Shown here: in pieces, positions 28,519 through 36,142 of the stretch | Position numbering within the stretch: the stretch's first letter is position 1 | Layout: every line of letters starts with the position of its first letter | Source of the DNA: Ancylomarina subtilis | GTDB lineage: Bacteria; Bacteroidota; Bacteroidia; Bacteroidales; Marinifilaceae | Assembly (NCBI RefSeq): GCF_004217115.1 | Contig: NZ_SHKN01000001.1 | Location: 1,243,781-1,307,780, forward strand | Reading direction: 5' to 3' | Length of the DNA: 64,000 bases | Notes under the pieces: model-generated | Seen by the model: only the letters and a program-made list of their open reading frames with translations | Database searches by the model: none | Told to the model about the DNA's origin: nothing | Program-made: the position numbers and the translations under genes

Positions 28519-29142
28519 TTACAGATTTATTTTATAAATAATGGATTCCTTACCCACTTGAGCACCTTTTACAATATAATAAAAGGTATACTCACGCAGT
28601 TCAGGTAACTGCTCATCGAGCTTAGGACGCACATCGATATACTTGGTACCATTACACACATCTAAAAATGTGAATTTTGTTTCTCCATTTCGACGAGCGT
28701 AAATACGCACCCCATCCGTACCTTGTTTCGATATCTTGATAGCCGGGTAACCACCTTCTTTATTAATCGAAACAGTAGGCTGCATATCTTTGGTATCCTG
28801 ATTCGTAAACGTAATGTCGATGCCCAAATCGATGCCCATGGCTCTTGTGAAATTGGGATGAGACATAATCTCAAGTCTACGGTTACGCATATAAGGCGTC
28901 AGTACCGATCTGGACTCATTGAGCTCCTCAATCTTGGAACTGGCATTGGCAACAGCGATATCCTTAGCCTCTTTTTTACTTATTACATCATCCATCACAG
29001 CAATATCTGCCGCAATTTGTTCATCCGTCAAGCCTAACACATCCTTATAGATTGGCAGCTTGTTTTTGTAGACAATGGCTTTATCCACATAGGCATTCTC
29101 TGGCCCTACAATAAAGTCATGTCGTTTTCTTATTACCGTCAT
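28519..29142 (-). CDS. Uncharacterised protein, 207 aa
   Basis: I do not recognise this family. There is no signal peptide. The N-terminal half is helical (YKDVLGLTDEQIAADIAVMDDVISKKEAKDIA and beyond). The C-terminal half is beta-rich with a Fn3-like flavour (GVRIYARRNGETKFTFLDVCNG, then YTFYYIVKGAQVGKESIIYKINL). It stands alone with its own terminator, and its upstream region runs into a long gene-free zone. Codon use and length fit a real gene. Confidence 0.7.
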   Translation of the reverse strand: MTVIRKRHDFIVGPENAYVDKAIVYKNKLPIYKDVLGLTDEQIAADIAVMDDVISKKEAKDIAVANASSKIEELNESRSVLTPYMRNRRLEIMSHPNFTRAMGIDLGIDITFTNQDTKDMQPTVSINKEGGYPAIKISKQGTDGVRIYARRNGETKFTFLDVCNGTKYIDVRPKLDEQLPELREYTFYYIVKGAQVGKESIIYKINL

Positions 29143-29587
29143 AACATTTCGTATTTAATGTGTCTATTAGAACGTAACCTTACGAACACAAGAAAAAAAT
29201 GCCTAAAGAACAGATACATGCTCAATCATGCGCTTCATATATAAGGGCACCCTATACCGTATTTCAGAATATTGTTAATGAATATTCTGACCTTTGAATT
29301 AAGCTTCTAACCAAACTGTAATCCCCTAAAATGAGATTAAACCTTGCTAACTGTTTGATTGATCTGTGAAAAGCAAGGGTCAAAAAAACAAAATCAGATC
29401 CAATCAAACCACCAATTCAATGAGCTTTAGCTTTTCATTATTAAAGTTATGGGATAAACAAAAAGATAAAAAAAAATGAATTCAAAAATTACTTAGATTC
29501 ATTAAGTAAAACAAAAAATACCACAAACACGAAGCTTAAAACATAGACTAAAAATAACTATGCTAAACAGTGCAGATTCAAATATCT

Positions 29588-29635
29588 GAAAATAGATATT
29601 TTCAAATATGAAAACTCTGATTTTCAAAAATGAAA
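29588..29635. repeat. Three adjacent AT-rich palindromes
   Basis: gaaaata-ga-tattttc, ttttca-aata-tgaaaa and ttttca-aaaa-tgaaaa follow each other within 48 bases. They could be protein-binding half-site arrays or chance in AT-rich DNA. Confidence 0.4.
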
Positions 29636-29868
29636 ATGGGGAGAATCTAAATTCATTTTTCGCTACATCTTTCCCAAAACCCGACAAACAGGAGCAAGAC
29701 GATTGAATTGATAAGAAAATAGATAGGCTGATAATAACCGACTGATGAGAGCTAAAGCTTAAAATCATTTAAAGAAAAAAATCTTCATTAAAATAAAAAC
29801 GTACACACTTATGTTAGATACACAACTCTCACAATGCTCTTTCTTTTATGGTTTTAGGCCGTATTTTT

Positions 29869-30193
29869 GACTGCGAGAGTCAAATATTCACCCTTTTTAA
29901 GCACATTTTTGGGTGAAAGATCTCAAGAAAATGGTGAAAATGTCCGGGAAAACGGTGCGGGAGCAATTCTCTCACGTGCGAGACTCAGCCCTGCACCCTA
30001 TTCTGAGCATTTTCACATGCGAGAATCGTCAAAAAACTGAAAGGTGGGGATTTTCACGTGAAACTCCGGATTTTCAGATGCGAGAATTGGAGAAAAGCAT
30101 GAAAGATTGACATTTTCACGTGCGAGACTCACTCCCGCAGGTGCGAGAATGAGTCTCGCACTCTAAAATCAGGATTTTTAAGCGCAAGAATCC
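29869..30193 (+). repeat. Degenerate array of TTTTCACNTGCGAGAMTC-type motifs
   Basis: Related 16-18 base words occur at 29971-29986, 30010-30027, 30051-30067, 30071-30087, 30113-30130 and 30137-30161, and weaker ones near 29869 and 30175. The 30141-30161 copy forms an 8-bp palindrome (gtgcgaga / tctcgcac). Spacing is irregular (20-45 bases), so it is not a CRISPR array. Many ttttcac-aa-gtgaaaa fragments lie between. Confidence 0.65.
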
Positions 30194-30690
30194 AAGAAAT
30201 CAGACATAGAACATTAGCCAAGCCCTTTATTTATGGGCTTTCATGTAAAAGACCATTCAAATTCACAAAAAAAAAACGGGATAAATTGAAATAAGCCGTA
30301 GCATGGCTGATCAGAATTGAAATGCTACGATCTTAAAGTTAAACTATCTTATTGTTAATTATTTTTGAGCTTTTTTTAGCCCTTAAGGAATCAAATTGAT
30401 GCCTTTTCAGAAAAGTGAACGTCAGATCTCACCTCATTCGTCACCAAAACAGATCGTTTTATCAGAAATAAAACCAGTTTACACCCTGTTTTATTTATAA
30501 GGAAACTTTGTTTTTGTGGGCTAAATTTGGTCTATTAACGGTTTTACAATGGTTCGTAAGCGATTCCAAAGAGTAAACTTATCTACCGACCGGAGGGAGA
30601 TCACGAAACGAAGTGAGTAATGCACTAAAGAAGCAAGCCGAGTGAAATTGTTTATATTTTGAACAAACCAATTTAGTTACTCACGAATAA

Positions 30691-30876
30691 TTATTTCAAA
30701 GGTGTTCGTGATTTAAAAATGGGCTTGCCGGTGTTTATTAATTGAACTAAACTTTCGAACAACACATCAGCTCCCATGAAATTTAGCTTTTGTGTCTGTT
30801 GCACAACTCCAAAAATGCAGAAAACCACATAATATGCTATTCTCACACAAACAGAACGAGCTGATTTACAAGGCAA
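30691..30876 (-). CDS. Possible small ORF at a cassette junction, 61 aa
   Basis: The minus strand encodes a short peptide ending VQLINTGKPIFKSRTPLK. It starts within the attC-like region downstream of the cassette gene at 30946-31725 and includes the self-complementary gttgtgcaac at about 30798-30807. It may be a real small gene, a gene remnant or junction DNA with an accidental frame. The evidence for translation is weak. Confidence 0.25.
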   Translation of the reverse strand: MPCKSARSVCVRIAYYVVFCIFGVVQQTQKLNFMGADVLFESLVQLINTGKPIFKSRTPLK

Positions 30877-30944
30877 TCTTTTTTCACAAGCTGTAAAAAA
30901 GTAGTGAATGATTCAATTTGTCGACTTGTGCAATGGTTACTTTT

Positions 30945-30954
30945 GTTAGCGACT
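30945..30954. repeat. Cassette boundary, left end of cassette A
   Basis: GTTAGCGACT here and AGTCGCTAAC at 31731-31740 form a perfect 10-bp inverted repeat around one gene. The gene's stop codon is inside this repeat. Confidence 0.75.
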
Positions 30955-31725
30955 GTACTTCACTTCATTATCCTTATTAAGTGTCAACTCAATAACTTGA
31001 CCGATTTGACTAAAAACGCCATAACTATAATATACATTTCGGCATGGTAGTAATCTTATAAGCCGAAGAATTTCATTATTGAAACCAAGATCCGTTGAAT
31101 TTTCTATTCCTGTGTGAATAATATGTCCTGATTCATTAGTCAGAACATAGATAGAAAGCCTAGCGGCTCTACTATTTGATTTAATATTAGTCCAGTCTAT
31201 TTTCGAATATATATGTTTGTATATTGAATCTTGAGATTGATATTCGCAAGGAGAATAACTTTTAAGTTCGATGTTTTTCATCTCTCCATTTTCGATAATA
31301 AATTTGGTTTCAGATTTATAAATCATTTGATATGCTGAACTAGCTTCAGAATCATAATCCATACCAGCCCAAAATTTACCATTAACCCAATTTGCCTTTA
31401 TAGGTCCATTCTTAAAATTTATACCGACAATCTTTTCAATCAATTTATTAATGATTTTATTAGTATCAAATTCAGTCACCTTCTTAAGATGTAAAACCTC
31501 GTCTTTAATGACCCATTCTGCCTCAAATCCACGCCAACAAAAAGATGAACTATTTAGAGTTGAATCTAATTCAAATAGCTTTTCTGTTATACCATCAATT
31601 TGTTCAAGTGGAGAAGAATACAACTGTAATGTATCTCCCTTATAAATTAAAATATCTTTCACCTGATTTGTAGCCAAAAGATTGACCGAAATACAGGAGA
31701 ATATGAGTATAATAAAAATCTTCAT
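30946..31725 (-). CDS. Exported TonB-C-like protein, cassette A gene
   Basis: This 259-residue protein has a signal peptide (about 1-18, LLAT). The C-terminal part (ESGHIIHTGIENSTDLGFNNEILRLIRLLPCRNVYYSYGVFSQIGQVIELTL) resembles the TonB C-terminal / energy-transducer-like domain often found in solitary Bacteroidota proteins. The middle is of unknown type. The gene is enclosed by perfect 10-bp inverted repeats and read in the same direction as the KAP gene upstream. The stop codon TAA lies within the right-hand repeat. Function unknown. Confidence 0.75.
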   Translation of the reverse strand: MKIFIILIFSCISVNLLATNQVKDILIYKGDTLQLYSSPLEQIDGITEKLFELDSTLNSSSFCWRGFEAEWVIKDEVLHLKKVTEFDTNKIINKLIEKIVGINFKNGPIKANWVNGKFWAGMDYDSEASSAYQMIYKSETKFIIENGEMKNIELKSYSPCEYQSQDSIYKHIYSKIDWTNIKSNSRAARLSIYVLTNESGHIIHTGIENSTDLGFNNEILRLIRLLPCRNVYYSYGVFSQIGQVIELTLNKDNEVKYSR

Positions 31726-31730
31726 CGTAT

Positions 31731-31868
31731 AGTCGCTAACGGTAAATTGTATGAGTAGTGGCAGATTGCGTGGTACTTCCCTGTCAAACCGCTACGCAAT
31801 TTGAGCGGACTACAAAGCTTAATATTTATCGCATTGCCTGCCATTACTTATACAAAGTGTTATGCCTC
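31731..31868 (-). other. attC-like imperfect palindrome between cassettes A and B
   Basis: On the minus strand it runs GAGGCATAAC, short spacer, GTATAAGTAATGGCAG, loop with an inner hairpin (ATTGCGT / ACGCAAT), CTGCCACTACTCATAC, short spacer, GTTAGCGACT. The two 16-mers (31838-31853 and 31749-31764) pair at 14 of 16 positions. The order R'', L'', loop, L', R' and the ~130-base length match integron attC sites. No integrase was found in the window, and the call rests on geometry alone. Confidence 0.6.
31859..31868. repeat. Cassette boundary, left end of cassette B
   Basis: GTTATGCCTC here and GAGGCATAAC at 35130-35139 form a perfect 10-bp inverted repeat around the KAP gene, and differ in sequence from the boundary of cassette A except for GTTA. 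Confidence 0.75.
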
Positions 31869-31887
31869 GTTTTCATTCTTTCACTCC

Positions 31888-34800
31888 TTAACTATCAATT
31901 TTTTGTTCAATTTTCACACCAATCGCTGAAGCAAAATGAATCAATTCATCTGTTGGATTATTTTGTAACATCTGGTAGATTTTTGATTTTAAATCTTCTG
32001 CATCATCTCCAGCTTCATTGATTTTATTAATGTATCCAGGGCTATTGTCTAATATTAATTTTGAACAAGTTGGATTTGAAAATACATCGTTGAGAATATT
32101 ACGTGTGATGTCACCTGAGCGTGAAGTCATTTTATTTATAAAATCAAAATTTTCTGCAAAATAGACAAACAATGATGGATTAATTATCTTGGTTTTATTA
32201 CAAAATTCGTCACAGATTATTTTAATTGTTGGTTGAAGTTTACTCTTACTTGCTTTTTTAATTATCCGTTCTAAAATGCTGTTTGAAGTTGGAATTGGTT
32301 GTACACCGGAAGCTATTTCAACTAATACTTTTTTGCTAAAATCCGTTAAATTCTCCGGTAATGATTTAATTATATTATTCTCAATTAGTATTGCAGCACA
32401 GTTAAGCCAATAATATGTTGCTGTATTGCGCTGAGCATACAAATCATTTTCAGGAATAGTTTTAAGTTTTTCAATCGCTATTTTATTTATGTGCTCTGTT
32501 AATTTATTCTTTGTTTCCGTGGAATAATTATAATAATTGAACTTTGGGATTTGAGTTTCAATATTATCAACTGTAATGCTTGGGATTGAATCTTCCCATA
32601 GACTTAGTTCTTGAAGCAATGATTCTGAAGTTATACTTATTGCTGTTTTTATTTCCTCAAAATAAGGCAAAACATCTAGGATTTGCATCTTTTTCCCAAA
32701 AGACTTGATAGTCATTGCTTTCACTGTTTTTCTTAATAAGTCGCTTCCCCAATCTTTCGCTAATATTAAGAGTTTACCATAAGTCATATAATGTTCTATA
32801 ACTTTTGCAACTTCTTCATCAAGTCCTTCGCTATATGCTGTATTAATTTGCTTATTCACTAGTCCCATAGCTACTAAATCATAATAACTGGCTTGACTGT
32901 CATCTTTAATGCTACTTATTAATGTTTGAACTTGAGCTGTTGAAAGTTGTGTAGGTAAAGGCTTGCTTTCAGATATTAGTTTGTAAGTTTTTATTAATTC
33001 TGGGAAATTTGCAACTGTCAATTTGTTACCCGAAATCATTGATTCAATTTTTTCTTGAAGAGTAGTGAAATTGTAAGTCTCATCCTTAATTAAGTACCCA
33101 ATGAAATCCATATTTGGTAATCCGTCTTCCAGTAGATCAATTAAATAGCTATTTAGATTTTTGTTGTCACAGGTAATTTTAAAGTCGTTAAATCTTGATT
33201 TAGAGAGATTCACATAGTCTATAAAAATCTCCGGCAGAACATTTTTAGGCACAATAAAATCGGCAAATGAGATTTTTAAGTTATTTGTTTTAGTGAAATT
33301 TTCAAAAGCTTCCATAGCTGAAAAGAATGATGCTCCATTAAATTCCTTCTGTTTTAGATAACCATTATATAGGTACTTTGAAAATTTGATTTTATAGGAA
33401 TTATCAGCATTTAGTAATAATGCTTTATGCGAATCAGAAAAAATAAGTGAAGATATCTCATTCTTTAATTGCAACTTAACAAGCTCATTCCATTGTGGCG
33501 TGATTTTTAATTTTTTTTCTGGTTCTAATTTTGACAAGCTTAGAATTGCTTTCTCTGTTAATGCTGGGTCAATATCCTTCAATTCATCATCAAGAATTGA
33601 AACGAAGTGTTTATTGTCTGTATATTTATTTATGTCATAATTAGGTTCTCCTTTTAGCGTTTTTTGGAGGTATTGTTTTAATGGAATTTGTTCTGCTAAT
33701 TTCACGTTTATGCCAAAAGTGAGTGCAGAAATATATTTCTGCAATTCTTCATTGTTTGGCACAATGCGTTCGATTTTGTCGAGATAACTTCCAGATAATA
33801 TATTTAATACAGGAGCTTTAAGTATAATGTCTTTTTTCAATGCAAATACGGATATAAACAAGAGTGGAATTTCATCAAGCCAAGTTCTTTTTAATGAAAC
33901 GATTTCATTAACAAAGGCAATTATTGCCCTTGGAGTTATATGTTCTTTACAAATCCCAAATATTCTTTGTATGGTCAGTTTCTCCTCATTTTCGGATTCT
34001 CCAAACGCTTCTGCAAAGAACTCATTAAATGTTTTTTTCCAGTCTGTGACAATCGGAGGAGCGACTCGATAAATAACAGGGAACGTTTTATTTATGAAAT
34101 GACAAGTTAATTCAGGCTGTTCACCATTTGGTTTTTCACCAAATGCATTTGCTAAATGTGTTTTATCAAAAGGAATGATAACCCAAATGTTTTTATATCC
34201 ATCTTCTGAGAAAAAAGTATGTATAGAAGACCAAAGTTCCTTTACCTTATCTGCTGGCAATCTATCCATATTATCAAAAACGACTATTAATTTATTTTTT
34301 TTCTTAGCTTCAATAAAATTGGAAATATCATTCATCCAACTCTTGAACTCAGTTACAGAAGGCTCGTTCTCACTGATTGTTTCGTAGTTTACATCATTTT
34401 CAATCTTGTCATTATAGATTGCCAATAGATATCCCAAATCATTATATCTTTTGTCCTTTTTACAAGCTATACGCCAAACAACTAAACTAACTAAAACAGG
34501 AATCATTGAAATGAAAATTGAAATAAGAGTCCACCACCATTGGTTTTGCTGTGGTTTAAAAGCATATGCAATAAAGACAAATATTGGTGTTAATATTGCA
34601 ACAGCTCCTGCTGCAGCCACACCATTACTTATTCTTGGATATTTCTCGGAAACAGTTTCTTTTTTCTGTGCTAAAAGATATTTAAGTTTTTCTTTCCACG
34701 ATACAGTTTCTTCACCTCCATCTCTTTTTGATATTGTTGTCTCTCCTTCAAGAATTCTTTCGTCAATTAGCACCTTTGTTAATTGTTCCAAAAATGAACG

Positions 34801-35070
34801 TCTTTGCAAATCTTCTTGATTACCCCAAGCGTCATATTCGAACAAATAATAATTATCACCTAATTTGCTCGTTAGAATTCTAATAATATTTGATTTTCCA
34901 GAACCCCATTCACCATCTAAACCAATTATTTTTGCAAGATTATCTTTGTCGTTATATTCTGCAATATGACTCTTAATTGCATCTGCAACTCTTTCAGCAG
35001 ATTTACCTTCATATTTGTCAACACCGTGAGGAGCGTTTTGAATAAAACTTGGGTTTTCTTGATTTTTCAT
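31888..35070 (-). CDS. KAP-family P-loop NTPase, cassette B gene
   Basis: This 1060-residue protein has Walker A GEWGSGKS (53-60), two membrane helices inserted in the NTPase domain (about 151-171 and 180-199), and Walker B LIVVFDNMDR (about 261-270). The insertion of paired membrane helices into the P-loop domain is the KAP hallmark (Kidins220/ARMS and PifA). The long C-terminal half (about 480-1060) is helical with no recognised domain. Bacterial KAP proteins occur in mobile and anti-phage contexts, so an abortive-infection-like role at the membrane is plausible but unproven. A repeat-borne promoter lies about 160 bases upstream. Confidence 0.88.
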   Translation of the reverse strand: MKNQENPSFIQNAPHGVDKYEGKSAERVADAIKSHIAEYNDKDNLAKIIGLDGEWGSGKSNIIRILTSKLGDNYYLFEYDAWGNQEDLQRRSFLEQLTKVLIDERILEGETTISKRDGGEETVSWKEKLKYLLAQKKETVSEKYPRISNGVAAAGAVAILTPIFVFIAYAFKPQQNQWWWTLISIFISMIPVLVSLVVWRIACKKDKRYNDLGYLLAIYNDKIENDVNYETISENEPSVTEFKSWMNDISNFIEAKKKNKLIVVFDNMDRLPADKVKELWSSIHTFFSEDGYKNIWVIIPFDKTHLANAFGEKPNGEQPELTCHFINKTFPVIYRVAPPIVTDWKKTFNEFFAEAFGESENEEKLTIQRIFGICKEHITPRAIIAFVNEIVSLKRTWLDEIPLLFISVFALKKDIILKAPVLNILSGSYLDKIERIVPNNEELQKYISALTFGINVKLAEQIPLKQYLQKTLKGEPNYDINKYTDNKHFVSILDDELKDIDPALTEKAILSLSKLEPEKKLKITPQWNELVKLQLKNEISSLIFSDSHKALLLNADNSYKIKFSKYLYNGYLKQKEFNGASFFSAMEAFENFTKTNNLKISFADFIVPKNVLPEIFIDYVNLSKSRFNDFKITCDNKNLNSYLIDLLEDGLPNMDFIGYLIKDETYNFTTLQEKIESMISGNKLTVANFPELIKTYKLISESKPLPTQLSTAQVQTLISSIKDDSQASYYDLVAMGLVNKQINTAYSEGLDEEVAKVIEHYMTYGKLLILAKDWGSDLLRKTVKAMTIKSFGKKMQILDVLPYFEEIKTAISITSESLLQELSLWEDSIPSITVDNIETQIPKFNYYNYSTETKNKLTEHINKIAIEKLKTIPENDLYAQRNTATYYWLNCAAILIENNIIKSLPENLTDFSKKVLVEIASGVQPIPTSNSILERIIKKASKSKLQPTIKIICDEFCNKTKIINPSLFVYFAENFDFINKMTSRSGDITRNILNDVFSNPTCSKLILDNSPGYINKINEAGDDAEDLKSKIYQMLQNNPTDELIHFASAIGVKIEQKIDS

Positions 35071-35129
35071 ATTGTTTAGATTCTTGACTTAATTCAATTT
35101 TAATATCGTCGATTTCTTGGTTTTTAAAT

Positions 35130-35139
35130 GAGGCATAAC
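35130..35139. repeat. Cassette boundary, right end of cassette B
   Basis: GAGGCATAAC is the exact reverse complement of 31859-31868. It is 59 bases upstream of the KAP ATG. Confidence 0.75.
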
Positions 35140-35229
35140 TTGTTTAAGTATTCACAAAACCTGACCTACATTTCCTTATATAGGATGTATTGTACAGGTT
35201 TATGCTCTTTTATTATTTTGAAAATAATA

Positions 35230-35342
35230 GAGCCTATCAAATTTATCAAAATTTAAAAGCAAACAATAAATTTAAAAGAAGTAAAACAATTGGTGTACAT
35301 AAAACAGAATTGATCTATATAGTTAGGGCCATACTTCGACTT
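35230..35342 (-). repeat. Interspersed promoter-bearing repeat, copy 2
   Basis: Closely similar to 986-1100. It lies in the same relation to the KAP gene as copy 1 does to the left-edge ATPase: upstream of the cassette boundary and reading toward it. Confidence 0.8.
35238..35267 (-). promoter_or_regulatory. Putative promoter in repeat copy 2, reading into KAP
   Basis: ATTG, 18 bases, TAAATTTG on the minus strand. Spacer bases differ from copy 1 but the spacing and both boxes are identical. Confidence 0.5.
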
Positions 35343-35460
35343 TGCTCGGTGACCGTATTTCGGCATTTCGACACAGCTCGACGGGCTCGGTGACCGTATT
35401 TCGACTACATCTCGACTTCGCTCGATGCGGCGGCTCGGTAACTGTACTCAATGCATCGGG
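35335..35460. repeat. REP-like tandem units
   Basis: Three related units of about 45 bases share ctcggtgaccgtatttcg and a tcgacttcgctcg-type palindrome. The same family as 1089-1215. No coding function is evident. Confidence 0.7.
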
Positions 35461-35517
35461 GAGTATATTACCGTTGAAATTTGGATGCGAATAATTCGCG
35501 CGGGGGGTAAAAAAAAA

Positions 35518-35544
35518 ATGCACCCGAAAATATTCGAGTGCATG
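35518..35544 (-). terminator. Terminator of padC
   Basis: On the minus strand an 11-bp stem with wobble pairs (ATGCACTCGAA / TTCGGGTGCAT) is followed by nine T residues, 27 bases past the stop codon. Confidence 0.85.
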
Positions 35545-35570
35545 ACATATAAAACGAGCTATATCGTTTT

Positions 35571-36062
35571 TTAGTTTACAATTTTACCGGCAATAATATC
35601 AGCAATCATGCCATCATATGGTGCACAACTAATCACTTTTTCGTTATTAATTCCACAATTCTCAGCAAAAATAATTGTTGCAAACTCTCCTACCAAATGC
35701 TTTGGATAGGTTTCAAATTTCTCTCTGGATTCATGCATCAGGCTGATGAAGTCATTCTGATAGCATACCGTTATTTCCGGATGCTCTTCGACCCATTTAG
35801 GAAAGAAGATCATACCATGTAGTCTCTTTTCTTCAGGCATCAATTCAACAACAACATCGGTTCCTGTTGGTTCGGTCCACGATAATTTATAAACCCCTTT
35901 TGTGAGTTTAACCATATCGACCTTTTGATCCCTCACCCAACGTCCGGCGACCATACCTGTATGAATGCGATAATCAATTGTTTCTTCGTTTTTGATATAC
36001 AATTCGTATTTCCAACTATTCTCATACTCATAGATAAAATGAGCGCCTAATAAATCTTTCAT
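35571..36062 (-). CDS. padC: Phenolic acid decarboxylase
   Basis: This 163-residue protein matches phenolic acid decarboxylase over its full length: [83 protein letters not shown] and the C-terminal [15 protein letters not shown]. The active-site tyrosines and arginine sit in the YEYEN and RIH segments as in known enzymes. It converts hydroxycinnamic acids (p-coumaric, ferulic, caffeic) to vinyl phenols and CO2 without a cofactor, a detoxification of plant phenolics. The gene follows a Crp/Fnr regulator by 80 bases on the same strand, which probably controls it. A cofactor-free cytosolic enzyme is expected. Confidence 0.95.
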   Translation of the reverse strand: MKDLLGAHFIYEYENSWKYELYIKNEETIDYRIHTGMVAGRWVRDQKVDMVKLTKGVYKLSWTEPTGTDVVVELMPEEKRLHGMIFFPKWVEEHPEITVCYQNDFISLMHESREKFETYPKHLVGEFATIIFAENCGINNEKVISCAPYDGMIADIIAGKIVN

Positions 36063-36115
36063 ATCATCATGTTTTTAAATTCATTACAAATATGACACTT
36101 GAAAAAAATAAAAAA

Positions 36116-36131
36116 CTTAACCCAGGTTAAG
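36116..36131. promoter_or_regulatory. Candidate operator upstream of padC
   Basis: CTTAACC-CA-GGTTAAG is a 7-bp inverted repeat in the 80-base gap between the Crp/Fnr gene and padC, about 60 bases upstream of the padC start. A -7-like CATATTTG (one mismatch to TAnnTTTG) lies at 36087-36094, so the palindrome falls near the -33 region. Confidence 0.45.
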
Positions 36132-36142
36132 AAAAAGAATAT

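Larger units (their letters stand above)
29143..30690. other. Long gene-free accessory region
   Basis: About 1.5 kb has no convincing gene. It contains three short adjacent palindromes (29588-29635), a degenerate motif array (29869-30193), a hairpin of about 8 bp (aataaaac/gttttatt near 30464-30492) and a REP-like stretch near 30575-30630 (gaccggagggagatcacg). Possible remnant of lost genes or a regulatory or recombination zone. Confidence 0.6.

Noticed and set aside
29869-30193. Possible CRISPR array
   Set aside because: Repeat words are degenerate, 16-18 bases and spaced 20-45 bases irregularly; no leader, no cas genes and no unique uniform spacers.
34451-34819. 122-codon plus-strand frame opposite the KAP gene
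   Set aside because: It mirrors the KAP membrane helices and Walker region and has no independent support.
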